A stretch of DNA of 64,000 nt from Entoloma clypeatum. Its lineage: Eukaryota; Basidiomycota; Agaricomycetes; Agaricales; Entolomataceae. The notes below the pieces were generated by a model, which saw only the letters and a program-made list of their open reading frames with translations, was not told the DNA's origin and ran no database searches. Position 1 is the first letter of the stretch. Every line of letters starts with the position of its first letter. Positions 15,842 through 28,087 of the stretch are shown here, one piece after another. Where the stretch lies: positions 744,001 to 808,000 of the forward strand of contig OY751490.1 in assembly GCA_963565915.1 (NCBI GenBank). The letters are read 5' to 3'. A program made the position numbers and the translations under genes.

Positions 15842-18265
15842 ATGGATTTTCTCCTTCAACCACCAAGTTCTCGTATCCATCGCCGAGAGGATAACAAGGC
15901 TGGATATGTTACGCCCCCACTTGATGGTTCGCTGACGGTATCAGAACTATACGACTTTCACTACGAACACAACCCGGACCACCCTGTCTTTGTCTTCGCT
16001 GGTTCCGAGGGCCTTACTCACCTCACCTTCCATCAGCTGGTCCCGGCGGCCCACAATGCTGCTCGATTCGTAGCCAGAGCTATTGGTCTGGATTTGGAAG
16101 GCCCCAACTTGACCCATCCCCGACCGACTGTTGCCATCCTGGCTGAAACGGGTATGATCATCGGTAGACGCGCACAAGTTTCACTGACCAAAGATCAGAT
16201 ACCATCACATATTTCACAACGGTTTTGGGCATGTTACGCGCCGAGATCATCGTCTTCCCGATATTCTCTGAGAATTCCGTCGCTGCTGTCGCTCATCTTC
16301 TTAAAATCACACATGCATCACACATCCTGGTTAGCAGTGAACTATCAATACAAGAACTAGCAAAAAATGCTCTCTTTGCAATGGATCCTGCCGACGCTCC
16401 CCAAATGTGCCCGATGCCAGCCTACGAGGACATATCTACCTCAGGGAGCAGATTCTCGCCGCTGCCTCCTCGGCGAAAGGATTACACTGTGACAAGGATA
16501 ATTGCACACTCTTCTGGTGTGTTGAAATGTCAACTCTGCAGCGTCCGCGCTTTATCTGGTTCTAGGGTCAACCGCACTTCCGAAGCCGGTTTATTGGAAT
16601 GATCGGCTTTATTTGCAGATCTCGCTTGCTCCATGTATGTCGGCAAGCCATTTCTACATTTCTTTTTCAGAACTCACACCCCCTAGTGTACGGTACGCAC
16701 GATTTTTGTGGCCAGGTATTTGGCGGCCACGTTGTACAGATGCCCGATTGCCTTGGATTGAGTTTCATTGCGTGGGTGGTATGTGCCCTATTCTCGTCGA
16801 TGGCTTGGGTCGCTCACGATTTGAGTCATCGATCGTTAGCCTACAACTGGTCTAATTATGGCGACTTTCCCTCCTGTAAGCCCTGCCGTAACAGTGACAA
16901 AAGTATCGACTTGGAGAGGGTTTTTGGACACAAATCCATCCTATATATATTGCTGGCCGGTGTATTATGAAGTTATTCATTCGACTGGTGGATGCCTGTG
17001 TGTTGGCCTAACGTTCAGTCTACAGCTCTGGAGTTCCGACCCGTCGAAGTTACCATTCCTCAAGGGATTAAAAGGCATTGTATGATCATCCATTAGAGCT
17101 ATAACGGCGCCTATGAATGTATTCCTTCCTAGATATTCAGTGGAGCACCCCTTGCGAAAGCCACCGGAGATCATCTTGCTCGTGAAGGGGTAGCAATTTA
17201 CACATTATATGGATCGTGCGTGTCTCAAATTGTGCGTTCACGTCTGGTTTTCTCATATGTGTATTTGCTTCAAGAACCGAAGTTAGTCCATACGTCAAAT
17301 TCTTCCCCGGTAAGCCCAGCGAAAACCTTACTGGGCTCCAAGTGATATATAGCGACATAAACAGATCACCCAGGACTTGACTGGGAATACTTCCATCTTA
17401 ATCCCCAATGTGCAATGGAATTCTTACCGCTCGGCGACGGTACATATGAACTCATCATAGTCGTACGTATATTTTGGCAATATTCTACATTCTGATATTG
17501 ACTTGGCAGTCCACAGGCGCGACGTACCACAGAGCTCCCCGTCATCAACACCACTTTTGAAGGAGAACCAGCGTTTGCCACGAACGATTGCCTCGCACCG
17601 CATCCAACACAACCCGGGAAATGGAAGGTTTTGGGCCGGTTGGACAATCAAATCATCAATAGCGGGGGCGACAAGGTGTCTCCTTTTTCCTAGGCTCACT
17701 CGTCTCGACTACTGATAGGGTTCTTTACAGATAAATCCTGGGCCATTTGGTATGTGAAATCTACACGAACCGTTGCTTCTATGGTCTCTCGGCCCGAGCG
17801 TCATCTCAACTCTTGGCAGAAACCATACTATGCCAACATCCCCATGTATCGGCTGCTGTCATGTTCGGAGCTGGGAAACCAGGCAGTGGTGTTCTGTTTG
17901 AGTTGAAGGAAGAACATTATTTTGATCCCGCGGACTCTGATAGACTTGGCGAATTTCGGAACTCAATACAGTGAGCATTCTCCATTTATACCAGGGAACG
18001 TCGGGGGGTTGATGGATTCAAAACCCAGGCCACAACTAGAAGCAGCGAATGGTTTTACCGTACAGGGCCATCGCGTACACAAAGAGGTGAACCTTCCGGA
18101 CTATGGGATCCTTGTCGGTTATAACTCCATGCATAGATGATCATCGTTGCGCATTCGTCCAAGCCGTTCATTTTTAACAAAAAAGGCCTTCCAAAACGCC
18201 CGACTATCTGGGTGAACTATAGTGATGAAATCGAAGTGTTGTATAGCGGACTCGGAACAAATTGA
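15842..18265 (+). CDS. NRPS-like adenylate-forming protein, adenylation domain only (truncated)
   Basis: A multi-exon gene from ATG 15842. Introns are traceable by conserved protein joins, for example 16517-16565 rejoining HSSG-STALPKP (the phosphate-binding A3 motif). Other marks are GQVFGGHVVQM, GLIMATFPPVSPAV, LWSSDPSKLPFLKGLKGI, GAPLAKATGDHLAREG, YGSTEVSPYVKFFPG (A5), LGRLDNQIINSGGDK (hinge region) and FETILCQHPHVSAAVMFG. These match fungal NRPS-like reductases, which adenylate a carboxylic acid, load it on a carrier and reduce it. The frame is intact up to EIEVLY near 18240; one extra base then leads to a stop at 18263-18265. No carrier (GCDSL) or reductase domain follows before the next gene. 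It is either a truncated pseudogene or a stand-alone adenylating enzyme. Substrate unknown. Confidence 0.8.
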
Positions 18266-18755
18266 TTCCTCTCACTTCAATTCACCCATTCAATTTTCCA
18301 CCCCCACTTCTCTTGTGAGATTTAAAAATGGAGTCCTTCTATCTAGTACATTTGTCTCGTTTTTGCTGAGATGTCAGCGATTTACGGAAATCATTTGCCA
18401 GTACATATCCCCCCGTTCTCCTCTCAAGGATCCCGTCAAATCCGAAATCCTGTAAGTGCCGTGTGATGTGCCGGTACCAGCCGATATCAAACGAAAAAAA
18501 TCTGCTATAGTCCAGATGATCGGTTCGCATCTGCTCTGGTCAGATTGTACGATATCAACCAATATCAACCGACCTGTGCAGGTCGTGTTTTGCCTGGGAA
18601 TGAGTGTCGGAGTTGTTGTATTAATTATTACTGTACCATAACGATCATGCCTCCCACTTTTCCTGCCAACTTCGATCATCCTGGCCGCTTCTTTGCCTTG
18701 CCCTTGCGACCGAAGAACGATAGCGCTCACAACCCCGCCCTACAGGCAAGATCTC

Positions 18756-20313
18756 ATGTCTCGCTTTCTATACTGGGACCCGACCGATGGTGTGGAGGAT
18801 ATCCGACGATACACCACAGGGGGGTATCATCGCATCTGCCTCGGCGATGTAGTCTCGTGGGCCCCTCTTGCGAGTTCTTCACTCACAGCTTCTCCCCCAC
18901 GCCGTTATCGAATTCTACACAAGCTCGGCCAGGGTGATTTTTCAACGGTATGGTTCGCCGAGGCTCTTCATGCGCCCTCGTGAGTTCGTTTCCTACTATC
19001 ATCTACGTCCGAATTGCACTCTCATCTGCTACATGGGTTCCAGTCAGCAATATGTCGCGGTGAAGATATGCGTCGCCGACGGAGATCCGGAGCAGGAGCG
19101 ACATATTTTTCGTCAGCTTTCGGAACATAAATCGACAACTACCAACGTCGTGCAGCTGCGCGACAGCTTTGTTTTGGAGGGCCCGAATGGCGTGCATAAT
19201 GTGCTCGTTTACGACGTACTTGGGAGCCTGTTCAGATTCATACACTCAAACGGTGGATACAAGCATATGAAAACCCTTTGCCACCAGGTTGTGTGTGGCC
19301 TCGCTGCGTTGCATCGTCTTGGGATAGTGCATGGAGGCAAGTGCCTGATACGGCCTGCTGACGTAGCTACCAGTGCTAACGTGATAATGGCTACTTAGAT
19401 CTCCATGCAGGAAATGTCGGCATAGCACTACCTACTCTAAATGAACACTCTCCATCTGACATCTTAGACTATTTCGGCCACCCACATTGTGACATTATCG
19501 TCCCAAGTGTGGAACCAGCACTTCCCCAAGCGCTGCCACCCTATCTCGTACACTCAATTTCGGTCGACGATTACATATCGAAGGATCCCAAGTTCATGGG
19601 AGAACTCCCTCGGGCGGAGATTTTAGATCTGGGAAATGGTTAGTATCCGGAATTATCATTACGCCTGAGTGCTCATAACTCGTGCTAGCCACTGTCGCCG
19701 GTGACCCGGCGCGGCCAGCCAGTGCCCTACCAAGAATCTGCGCGCCCGAGATAACGTTCGTGGCCGTCGTCCATCCAGATTTGGACTGGCCCCCATCAAC
19801 ACGGGCGAGCGATATTTGGTCCCTTGCATGTACGGTGTGTAACCCTTCGTCCGACCAGCGACTGTACTAGTAATTGAAATGTTTGTGGAGATTTACAAGC
19901 TGGCCTTTGGAACAGAGCTATTTGACTTTGCGGTCGCGACTGATGCATCGTTGGGAGCTATGGCGGTGCTGTGTGGTGAAGTGCCACCGGAGTGGAGGAG
20001 TTATTGGGACTCCCGAGATGAACTGCGCAATATATGTGAGTATATTTGTGCGCTTCCCCCAGGTCTTTGCCACTAAGCGAGGTATCATTATGGATGGGCA
20101 GCCGTCTCACGAGAAACTGCCGATGCTGAATGGCAAAAGCGGCTCGAGTACCTCACTAATGGAGGTGAAAGAAGGTATCTGGAGCCTGACGTTACGGAGA
20201 TAATCAGACTTCTTCGTTCAATGCTCAAGTTTGATTCGGGGTGTCGGCCGACAGCTGAAGATCTGTTGGGAGATCCATGGTTCCGCAGTCTTGGTGAGAC
20301 AATTATCAATTGA
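18756..20313 (+). CDS. SRPK-like serine/threonine protein kinase
   Basis: The start is ATG 18756 (MSRFLYWDPTDGVEDIRRYTTGGYHRICLGDVV), the usual opening of fungal SR-protein-kinase relatives; an upstream exon cannot be excluded. Motifs in order: glycine loop LGQGDFSTVW, VAVKI lysine, catalytic loop VHGDLHAGN, metal-binding DLGN (in place of DFG), ASDIWSLACT, and a C-terminal lobe ending FDSGCRPTAEDLLGDPWFRSL; stop at 20311-20313. Introns are 50-70 nt. The one inside the catalytic loop (19337-19398) has a GC donor (GCAAGT) and a TAG end. The exons near 19840-20090 are harder to join, so one or two junctions there are uncertain. Such kinases phosphorylate SR-type splicing proteins in yeast and animals; agaric copies are numerous and mostly uncharacterised. 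Confidence 0.8.
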
Positions 20314-20584
20314 TGGGGAGTTTGAGGATGGACTGGGAGTTTGACGGGTCACAGCGATCATGTGTTTTGCAATCCATTTCTTCAATCGTTACACCAAGGG
20401 GCCTGAGCCGAACAAATCAAGATAAGCTTATATGTAATATGAGCTATGTAGGCCTGCGACGAAATGTGTATCAGAGTAGGGCTCGAAACGGATCTGAAGC
20501 AAGATTGAAAAAATTAGTACATGGAAGTGCAATCGAAAGCCCGTATAACCATACCTACTAGGTCGTCCGCCGACATTGTGTTAG

Positions 20585-23278
20585 TCAAGCAAATAATGAA
20601 ATAACAGTGGACTGGATTTTTCCATCTCGGATGGCCTGTCGTGCAAAGGTGAGCGACAGAAATCAAGAGAGAAAGTTGCGAGCTTAGTACTTCATAGATG
20701 AGCGAAATGTTCTGTCCAATCGTCTCGTTTTCGACGCCAAGCCCATTGGCAAACAGAGCGTAGTTCTCGGATCCATGCATACGGATACCCAAATTCAAAC
20801 GGACGAACTCATAGATGGGCTTTGACTTGTTCAGATAGGGACTAGCGGGAGCCCATCCACGTCCGCCCGACAGGAAGGCCCCCGTGAGTTGTTGGTAGAA
20901 TTCGACACCACGGGCAGCAACTTTTGAACGGAACTGGAAGATCGAGGATACAGAAAAGGAAACCGATGAGCGCTCGGGGTTTCCCAAGTAGTTCACGACG
21001 ACAGAGGTTGTAGAGGACGCAACGGCATCCATCCTGTCGACAACATCCATGCTCGTAGTTTTGTCGAGAGTGGCAAGTACACTTTTGTGAATTTCCTTCA
21101 CCAAGCCCTCTTGTTGGGCCACCGAGAGGGAGGATCCTGAAATCGCCGCCAACTCTCCCCCGAGAATAGCATATAAGCCCGCAGAGAGCTCGGCTTGGAA
21201 AGCACGTATATCGAAGGCTGAGAAAGGAAGTCAAATATTGTTTCGGTATAGGGTGAAGCCTTGTCTGTACCTTGGCAAAGGAGATAAAGGCACGAGGCAG
21301 CAAGGTTCATGAGGACCTCAACAGAGTTGATTGTAGCTCGAGCCGAGATTAGGGCCAGAGAGCTGAACAATTGGAAGGTCAGAATACGCTCTAACGATAC
21401 TGAAATAGCCAACTGACTTGATGGCCTGATTATGCATCTCTGCAGACTGCATATGGGTCGTGACTGGGCCTGCGAGGTGTCCGAGCTCAGAAACATACGC
21501 AGCAAGTGCAGTATCGACACCCTTCGCGTGATAGTTGAGGGATGGGTCGGTGGCAGCAAGAGAGGGGGGTAGACCATTGTTCATGGTGGGATTGAGAAGT
21601 TCCGTTCCCTGGGCGAATAACAATTTGCCGAGGTGGTGAAGTGCCAGCCGTGTTTTCTCCATCGCATTCGAAACGGCCATGGCTTGGAAGTTCCCCCCAT
21701 GGTGGACTTCCCCTGTCTCCGCATCAAACAGAGGGTTATCGGTTGCTGTAATCGAACAATTAGCAGAAGACGGTATCGTGCAGGAGTGCTCACTAGAATT
21801 GCATTCACGCGTCATCGTGTGATAGGAAGCCATAATATCATCTATTTGGGGTCCCAGGAATTGAGGCACTGTGCGAAGTGTGTACCTATCTTGTCTTAAG
21901 GAGTAGCGGTCACTGTCGAGGGAGACCTCCTCATCATGTAGTCTTGCAAACTTGCTATCGTCTAAAAGGTTGAAGATATTGTCGGCACATTCAACCTGCC
22001 GCAATGGGCCTCAGCGAACATACAACAGGGTTGATCTATTCTTGAATATTTACCTGACCGGGGTGGGGCCGCGCGACTTTGTGAAGGAAGGGGTGGAATG
22101 ATCCGCGAGCACCCCGAACAGCCTCGGCCATCATAGCTGTGCAAACTTGCGACAGAAGAGCAAGATGGACAGCATCGTACATAGCCAGTGATGCGACGGC
22201 GGCGGCAAACGATGTGCCATTGAGGATACCAAGACTCTCTTTCGCCGCGAGAGGAAGAGGTGTGATTTTGTGTTCTTTAAGAATTTCGGATGACGAAGAA
22301 ATTTGACGAGCGCCGAACTTGGCGGGTCCGTGGAAGACTCGAATCGTAGGGTTGGCAACTAGTATGATTGACTCAGTATCGTACAGCCTATTGTCAAGAG
22401 ATCGACCTACCCAGTGCACCAGCAAGATAGGATAAAGGGCAGATATCTGAACATCGCATTCTAGTAAGTATCGCTTCAACAGGGGGCTCTTCCCTGACTA
22501 ACCTCCTGAAGCGGAAACGCTTCCTCGAAGTGGAACGAAAGGTGTGATGTTCGCACTGAGGAGTTCATTTATCTTCTCCAGTAGTTCCCATCTAAAAAAA
22601 TTGAGGTTCCGGAGGTCCTTGGGCTAGAAAAAATCGATGCTCAATTACCTTATGCCTGAATGTCCACGAATGAGGGAGTTCATCCGAAGAAGCATCGCGC
22701 CACTAAAGAACAAATGAGTTAACAGTTACCAAGACTAGCAGTCACCATCGAAGTTTACCGAACCCAAGACTCGGGCATACTAGTGGACATTGGGTCCTGC
22801 AAGGGCAAGACATTTAGAGTTCGAGTGCTCGAAGGCAATATGCCGACATGCAGGTGCTGCAGCAATGCATGACCGAGAAGGAGGGGCTTGTCAGTCCTCG
22901 TATCGGCTAGTAGTATGGTTGTAAGCCACTGGGGCAGCAGTCGCGTCAATGATGCACGTACCGCTACCTCCATAACCAGTTGAAAGACCGTAAACACTGG
23001 CAGCAGCCTCGATTTTATTCAGAACGACCTGGCGCGACTTAGCGACGCGTTCCTTGATCGTGGGGGAATCATCCAACTCCACACGGGCCTGGTAACGGGC
23101 GGTGGCGGTTATAGCAGCGATGCTCAGGGTCTGACCGTCAACGGTGACAGCCTTGCCATTCCTACAGAGGATGCGTCAACCGTTGGATGTGACGAGTTCA
23201 ACCGAGGGGCTACTTGAAGGTTCCGAGCTCGCGCTCCATCGCGATGAACTCTGCAAGCAAAGTAGCGTCTGCTGGCAT
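20585..23278 (-). CDS. pal: Phenylalanine ammonia-lyase (PAL/HAL family)
   Basis: A multi-exon gene on the minus strand. Protein joins show [36 protein letters not shown]-type loop ([15 protein letters not shown]), [13 protein letters not shown], and [20 protein letters not shown], with the Ala-Ser-Gly triad that forms the MIO electrophile; the intron there splits the following Asp codon. Next come [34 protein letters not shown], the DNPLFD region, [15 protein letters not shown], and a C-terminus ending [16 protein letters not shown] with stop at 20585. All parts of the family are present, and no stop or frameshift was found. The enzyme deaminates phenylalanine to trans-cinnamate. The exact first exon (ATG 23278) is uncertain, because the GTAGCC donor joining it to the second exon is weak. 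It lies 4.7 kb from an adenylation gene that could act on an aryl acid. Confidence 0.9.
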
Positions 23279-23992
23279 CGAGAATGGTAGAAAATTTGAA
23301 GGGTGATGTGAAGCGGCTTGGAAGAGGCAGATCGTGATATCTTCGGCACATCGATTTAAATGTCTGTGACCCTTTTGCAAAGCATGACCGCCGAGAAGAA
23401 CTGTAGTCTCGCGCGGGATGTACCTGTGCTACCTAGGCTTCTTGCGAGTGAATTGATCGGGCTTAGAGGTTTGACAAGTTGTAAGTAACAATCGCAAAGA
23501 GACACGTGCCAATCTTGCCCACCTGCCCGGGCCTGAACCCGGCGCAGGCCCAGCATTGAGAAACCTCGCTGGAAATTCCGAAGATCGTTGAGTCCAAGAG
23601 AGTCCAAGAGCCTGAGGCGTAAGCTTTTGATGAGCGCTCGTGGATAGGACATAGGGCGGAGAATTTGAAACTCTCGAAGGCTATTTCCTTACATTTGGGT
23701 CAAGGTTTCTTACACAGGAGGTGGCGAAGTCATAAGGACTGAGTCCGGTGACACCCTGATCAATGACTTTGCGGACTTTGCTGTCGAGACCGCAGGAACA
23801 AATGTGTTCCTGTGGGGTTAGAACATTCCATTATAACTTTTACTCAAGCCGCCATCCTTCCTTGACTCAGAGCTGTCACTTCATTATGGCAAAATGTAAT
23901 GGCACCCCAGATCAGAAATGAAGAAGGCTCGAATTTGGGGTTCCAAGTTTTCTAAGGCTGTGTCCAGATAATCGTGATGGGGGTAGCAGACG
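23279..23992. other. Intergenic, nothing recognised
   Basis: About 700 bp between two minus-strand genes. It must hold the promoter of the PAL gene. No gene or repeat is supported. Confidence 0.5.
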
Positions 23993-25521
23993 CTACTGTA
24001 ACTTGAGTATACCCTCCAATCTCTCAAACGTCCGCTGAAGGATACGCAAATCGTCCTCTTTCGTTACCACCAGGTCGTCCCTCGTACGCCCTTCCGTCAG
24101 TTCCTGGTGCAAGTTACAATTCGGATAGGAGACCCAGCCGTCTTTTCCACCCCAGTCAAAGTCGATGATCATAGCACGACGCTCACCGCCGCGCTCCACC
24201 AATATATTGGCATCCCGCAGATCTGAATGCACGAGCTTCTTCTCATGAAATGCCTCGACTACCCTGCGTACCTCCGCTTTCCACCTGGCCAGATGACAGG
24301 GAAGGCCGGGCGCGTTGCAGATGACCTCTGACGGAACGTATGGCATTACCACGACGAACCAATTCCCGGGGAGCTCCTGAAAGCCAAGCAGCTTGGGAGT
24401 GTGACTGATCTCTGCGCACAGATCGTGGAGCTTGGTGCAGTACTGCCGCGTGAACTTGACAATCAATTGTTCTCCGGCGCGTGTGCGAGCACGGTACATC
24501 CAGCGTCGCCACTCCAGCGAGTGTGCATTGGTAAACGAGAACCCGACGACCCCGGAATGCGGCGTCCGTGGCCACGCAATGACTTTGGTGACATTGGGAA
24601 ACCTTCGATAAGCCAGGGGAATTTTCGGAAGGGACAACTTCATCCGAACTTGGACGTCGTGGTGAATGTCGGCACGCAGGAGAGCAGCCGCTTTGAATGC
24701 GTCGTACAGTTTCTTTCTTCCCCGAAGATCATCGACGGCCAGGGACAACGCCAATGCTGGCGTCAAGGGAACGACGCGGTATTGGTCTAAATGTACGACT
24801 GCGAAAAATTGTACATACTTCCCTGAAGAAACATCCTAAGCACCACCATCACCCCCACTGGAGACACCCCAGCGTAGTACTCACCTATCAACATCACCGC
24901 AAGCGCAGGAACGCGCCACCCCTGATAAAGCATCGGATTCCTCACCATCGCACCGCTATTCGACCTCGCAATATACGCCACCACCTCCGCCACCGAAGCC
25001 TGGCCATCCACGCGGAACTCCGCCTCCGTCTTCTGCCCCAGCACAATAGCCCCGTGCGGCCCATCACAGCGCGTCACATTCGCGCACTTTTCTCTGTCCG
25101 TCACGGGCCTGAGCTCTACCGCACTCGCATGCTCTACGGTCGAAAATATCCGGCTCAGAAGCACAGTGGCCGTCTTCTGCCGCGTCGCGGCGGAGATGTT
25201 GCGCGCCTGCATGGCACATACCAAAGAGTCCACGCGCCGCTCCAGCTTATCCTGGTCGATCCTAGTACCCGCACCACCACCGGGGGTGACGTCGGCGCGG
25301 CCGCTGATGATATCCTCGAACCTTCCGAAACCGTCGTAAAGAAGCGCAATAGGGGCTCCAAACGCGTCCTCATTGTCATCTAGGATCCGCGCGCCGGGGT
25401 CCTTCTGCAGCTTGGAGTAGCCAGCGGGTGTGGCGAACGACGACGGGGGCTTCAGATTGAGCTTGCTGCGCATGTGCTGCCTTAGAAGAAATCCAGGCTC
25501 TTCGACGCAGGTCTGATTCAT
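23993..25521 (-). CDS. Agaric-type protein-kinase-like protein, 488 aa
   Basis: Two exons, 25521-24885 and 24822-23993, around a 62-nt intron (GTGAGT...TTCAG); the join gives 489 codons in frame and a smooth protein (AVMLIGKYVQFFAVVHLDQ). The N-terminal 230 residues have no known domain. The C-terminal half is kinase-like: possible ATP lysine LIVKFT (about residue 335), catalytic loop HSDLRDANILV (411-421), and DFD (433-435) in place of the usual DFG, followed by WGG. This layout recalls the large kinase-like families of Agaricomycetes, often near transposons. Activity is uncertain; substrates unknown. Confidence 0.75.
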
Positions 25522-26135
25522 GATCGCGAAGAGGGGCTGCGAGCTTGGAGAACAAGAGGGGTTGATCGAGCGCCGTCGGGTGAATGATGGAAATGCAGCT
25601 TCGCGAGGAGGAGCACTTCAGGGAGCATGCGAGCGAGTCGAGGCAAACAGGGGTAGCAGGAACGAACTAGCAAGCATCCTCCAAAATGGGGTACGACTAA
25701 GGTAGAGGTTTAAGTATAATAGGTGAGGGTAACACGTGCAATGATGGTCCAGATTAACGATAGGAGAGTATGTGAGTCGGGGAGTCGGCGGGAGGTTGGA
25801 GGATTAAGATTAGCCACTTTCGTTGTGTTCACGTATTTTGGAGATGCAGACCCAAACATTCCAAGAAAACGTATCATGGATTGTCGTGCTAAGTACAGGA
25901 CCATATAGCTACCGGTCATGAGCAAGAAAAGATCTCAACAAGTACAGAGGGGATATTTGGCTGAACGTCTAAAAATTTTCCAAAAACAACTGTCCACTTG
26001 CTTCCCAACACACAACCCATCCAGAGCCCCATCCTTGACGTGCCAAGTGCACATGGATAGATAGACATGCTCCAGAGAGCCGTTGGATCCAAGAAATACT
26101 CAAAATCACCCCACATGGAAAAAACATCCCCTCAA
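25522..26135. other. Intergenic, nothing recognised
   Basis: About 600 bp upstream of the kinase-like gene. No supported gene, RNA or repeat. Confidence 0.5.
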
Positions 26136-28087
26136 CTACGACGCCGTCCAATGCTCGCCCAACCCCGCCGCCCACGGCGCACTCGCAAACTGTAAAAGCG
26201 GGCTCCCAGGCGGACTCCTCGACTCCGGCGACGACGACAACGACGCCGAATGCTCAGATCCAGACACATCCCCAAACCTCTGCGCCCCCGCCCTTTCCGG
26301 CTCCAAATACGCCGCCGTCGGCGCCGCAAGCAACACCGAATTCATCGGCGGACTCCCAACACGTCCGCCAAACGCCGAAAACGTCGGCGACGCGGCCCGG
26401 GCGCGCACGCCTCTCCGCGCGTCCGAGGAGATGCTGCTCGAGTGCAACAAGGAGTGCCCCGTCCGCGGCGAGGACGTGGTGCCGTACGAGCTGTTGGAGA
26501 AGTCCCGCCGTGGGGCGGAGCCCGTGGATCGTGTGTGCGCGCGCATGGAGTAGAGCGAGCTGTCTTCTGACGGGATATTTGGAATCTGCGGTTGAGGAGC
26601 GGTCACGATGGAGAAAACCCTTGAAGAGAATGAAGACTTACTTGACCAGGAGGCGGAGACTGTCCAAACGTCATCCGCTTCGTAACAGCGACGCCTTCTG
26701 CCAGGTGTCTCCACGACTCTCTGGGGCTGGGCGGTTCCTCCTCTAGAATATCTATAGGAACGCCGTTGTTCGCACCAAAGCCCAGACCCGTGAAGCCCGA
26801 AGGACCGGGCAGGCCGCTCACAGACGATGTATCTGTCCAGATCTTCGACGGCATAAACGACAGTCCAGGCGGCAGCGGGTAGGTCACGACGCTCGTGCTC
26901 GCGCTTGTCGCAGACTTTGTGTGCTGCAAGGATGGTATGGATGGGATGGACATGAAGTGCGTCACTGCAGGGGGTGCAGGCATGTCAAGCACGTCATACC
27001 CGCTCGGGAGACCATGGTTGACATTAGGAATGTCTGTCGGGTCATCGACAGAATTGAGGCTGTACGCAGGCGGAGAATGAGGAACGGGAGCAATATTGGC
27101 GGGCCATGCGAGAGGGGCAGCAAGGCCAGAGGGGGTCAACGCACGCGGGAGCGGCGCAGGTGGTGTGCCCATACCACTGACAGGCGTCGTAGGCAATGAA
27201 GATAGCGCGTCAAAGAAAACCGTCGCCCCGCTCTGCCCGCTGACGGTCGAGACAGGCCGATCTGCGTCCATACCGAGCCCCTTCGCCAGCGTCCGGCTCT
27301 CTGGCACCTCGGGGGGACCCAGCAGGTGTTTTCCCGCTTCGACATCGTCCTCAGGGTTGGGGAGCGAAAGAGGCCATGAATGCCTCCCGGAAGCGGCGTC
27401 TGAGTGTCTGAACCAACTCAGGCGACGCAGGCTACCGAAGAATCCGCCACTGCTGCTCATGGACGGGCGACGAATGGAGAGCCAGGGTGTGGAGCGGGTA
27501 GCAAGGTCATCTACGCGCACACGACGGGCAGTGAACACCGTGGCGGGCTCATCGCCGTCGCCGTAGGGGTTGAAAGAATACTGAGAAGAGTGATGCTTCG
27601 GCTCGGAACGGGAGGATGGAGCAGCATCTGGTTCAATAAGCCGCGGAGGGGGGACGAGGGGTCTCTCTTCCGTTTTCTCCGTGAACTCTGCTTCCTCGAG
27701 GCGGTACAACTCCTCTGGTGATAGAATTCGGCCCCGTCGGCTCGAGTCGAGTTCCTCCCTAGTGCTCGGCAGCAGATNNNNNNNNNNNNNNNNNNNNNNN
27801 NNNNNNNNNNNNNNNNNNNNNNNNNNNNNNNNNNNNNNNNNNNNNNNNNNNNNNNNNNNNNNNNNNNNNNNNNNNNNNNNNNNNNNNNNNNNNNNNNNNN
27901 NNNNNNNNNNNNNNNNNNNNNNNNNNNNNNNNNNNNNNNNNNNNNNNNNNNNNNNNNNNNNNNNNNNNNNNNNNNNNAATGGTAAGTACAGAATGTTCGT
28001 CGTCGTCGTCAGTTCTCCATTCGCATCAGTAATGACAGATACCACGGCTGTGAGCCAAGGGGGGTACTGCTGGCTAGGTGCAGTCAT
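26136..28087 (-). CDS. Ser/Pro-rich hypothetical protein, probably single-pass membrane (gap inside)
   Basis: ATG at 28087 (MTAPSQQYPPWLTAVVSVITDANGELTTTT) opens an exon that enters the 200-N gap. The frame continues beyond it through a long Ser/Pro-rich region (residue count depends on the gap) with KH/RR basic patches and LPSGYDVLDMP-like motifs. An intron near 26630-26690 (donor GTAAGT after PPPGQ, acceptor CCGCAG) joins IPNIPSEDSS and the final exon, stop at 26136. The start resembles agaric proteins with a short outer region, one membrane segment and a long cytosolic tail; the membrane segment would lie in the gap, so this is inference. No enzyme domain. Confidence 0.65.
27778..27977. 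other. Assembly gap (200 N)
   Basis: Exactly 200 N inside the gene at 26136-28087, just after its first 36 codons. True length unknown. Confidence 0.95.

Noticed and set aside
18693..18983. First kinase frame extended upstream to 18693
   Set aside because: The earlier start is not an ATG, and protein similarity to SRPK relatives begins at the ATG 18756.
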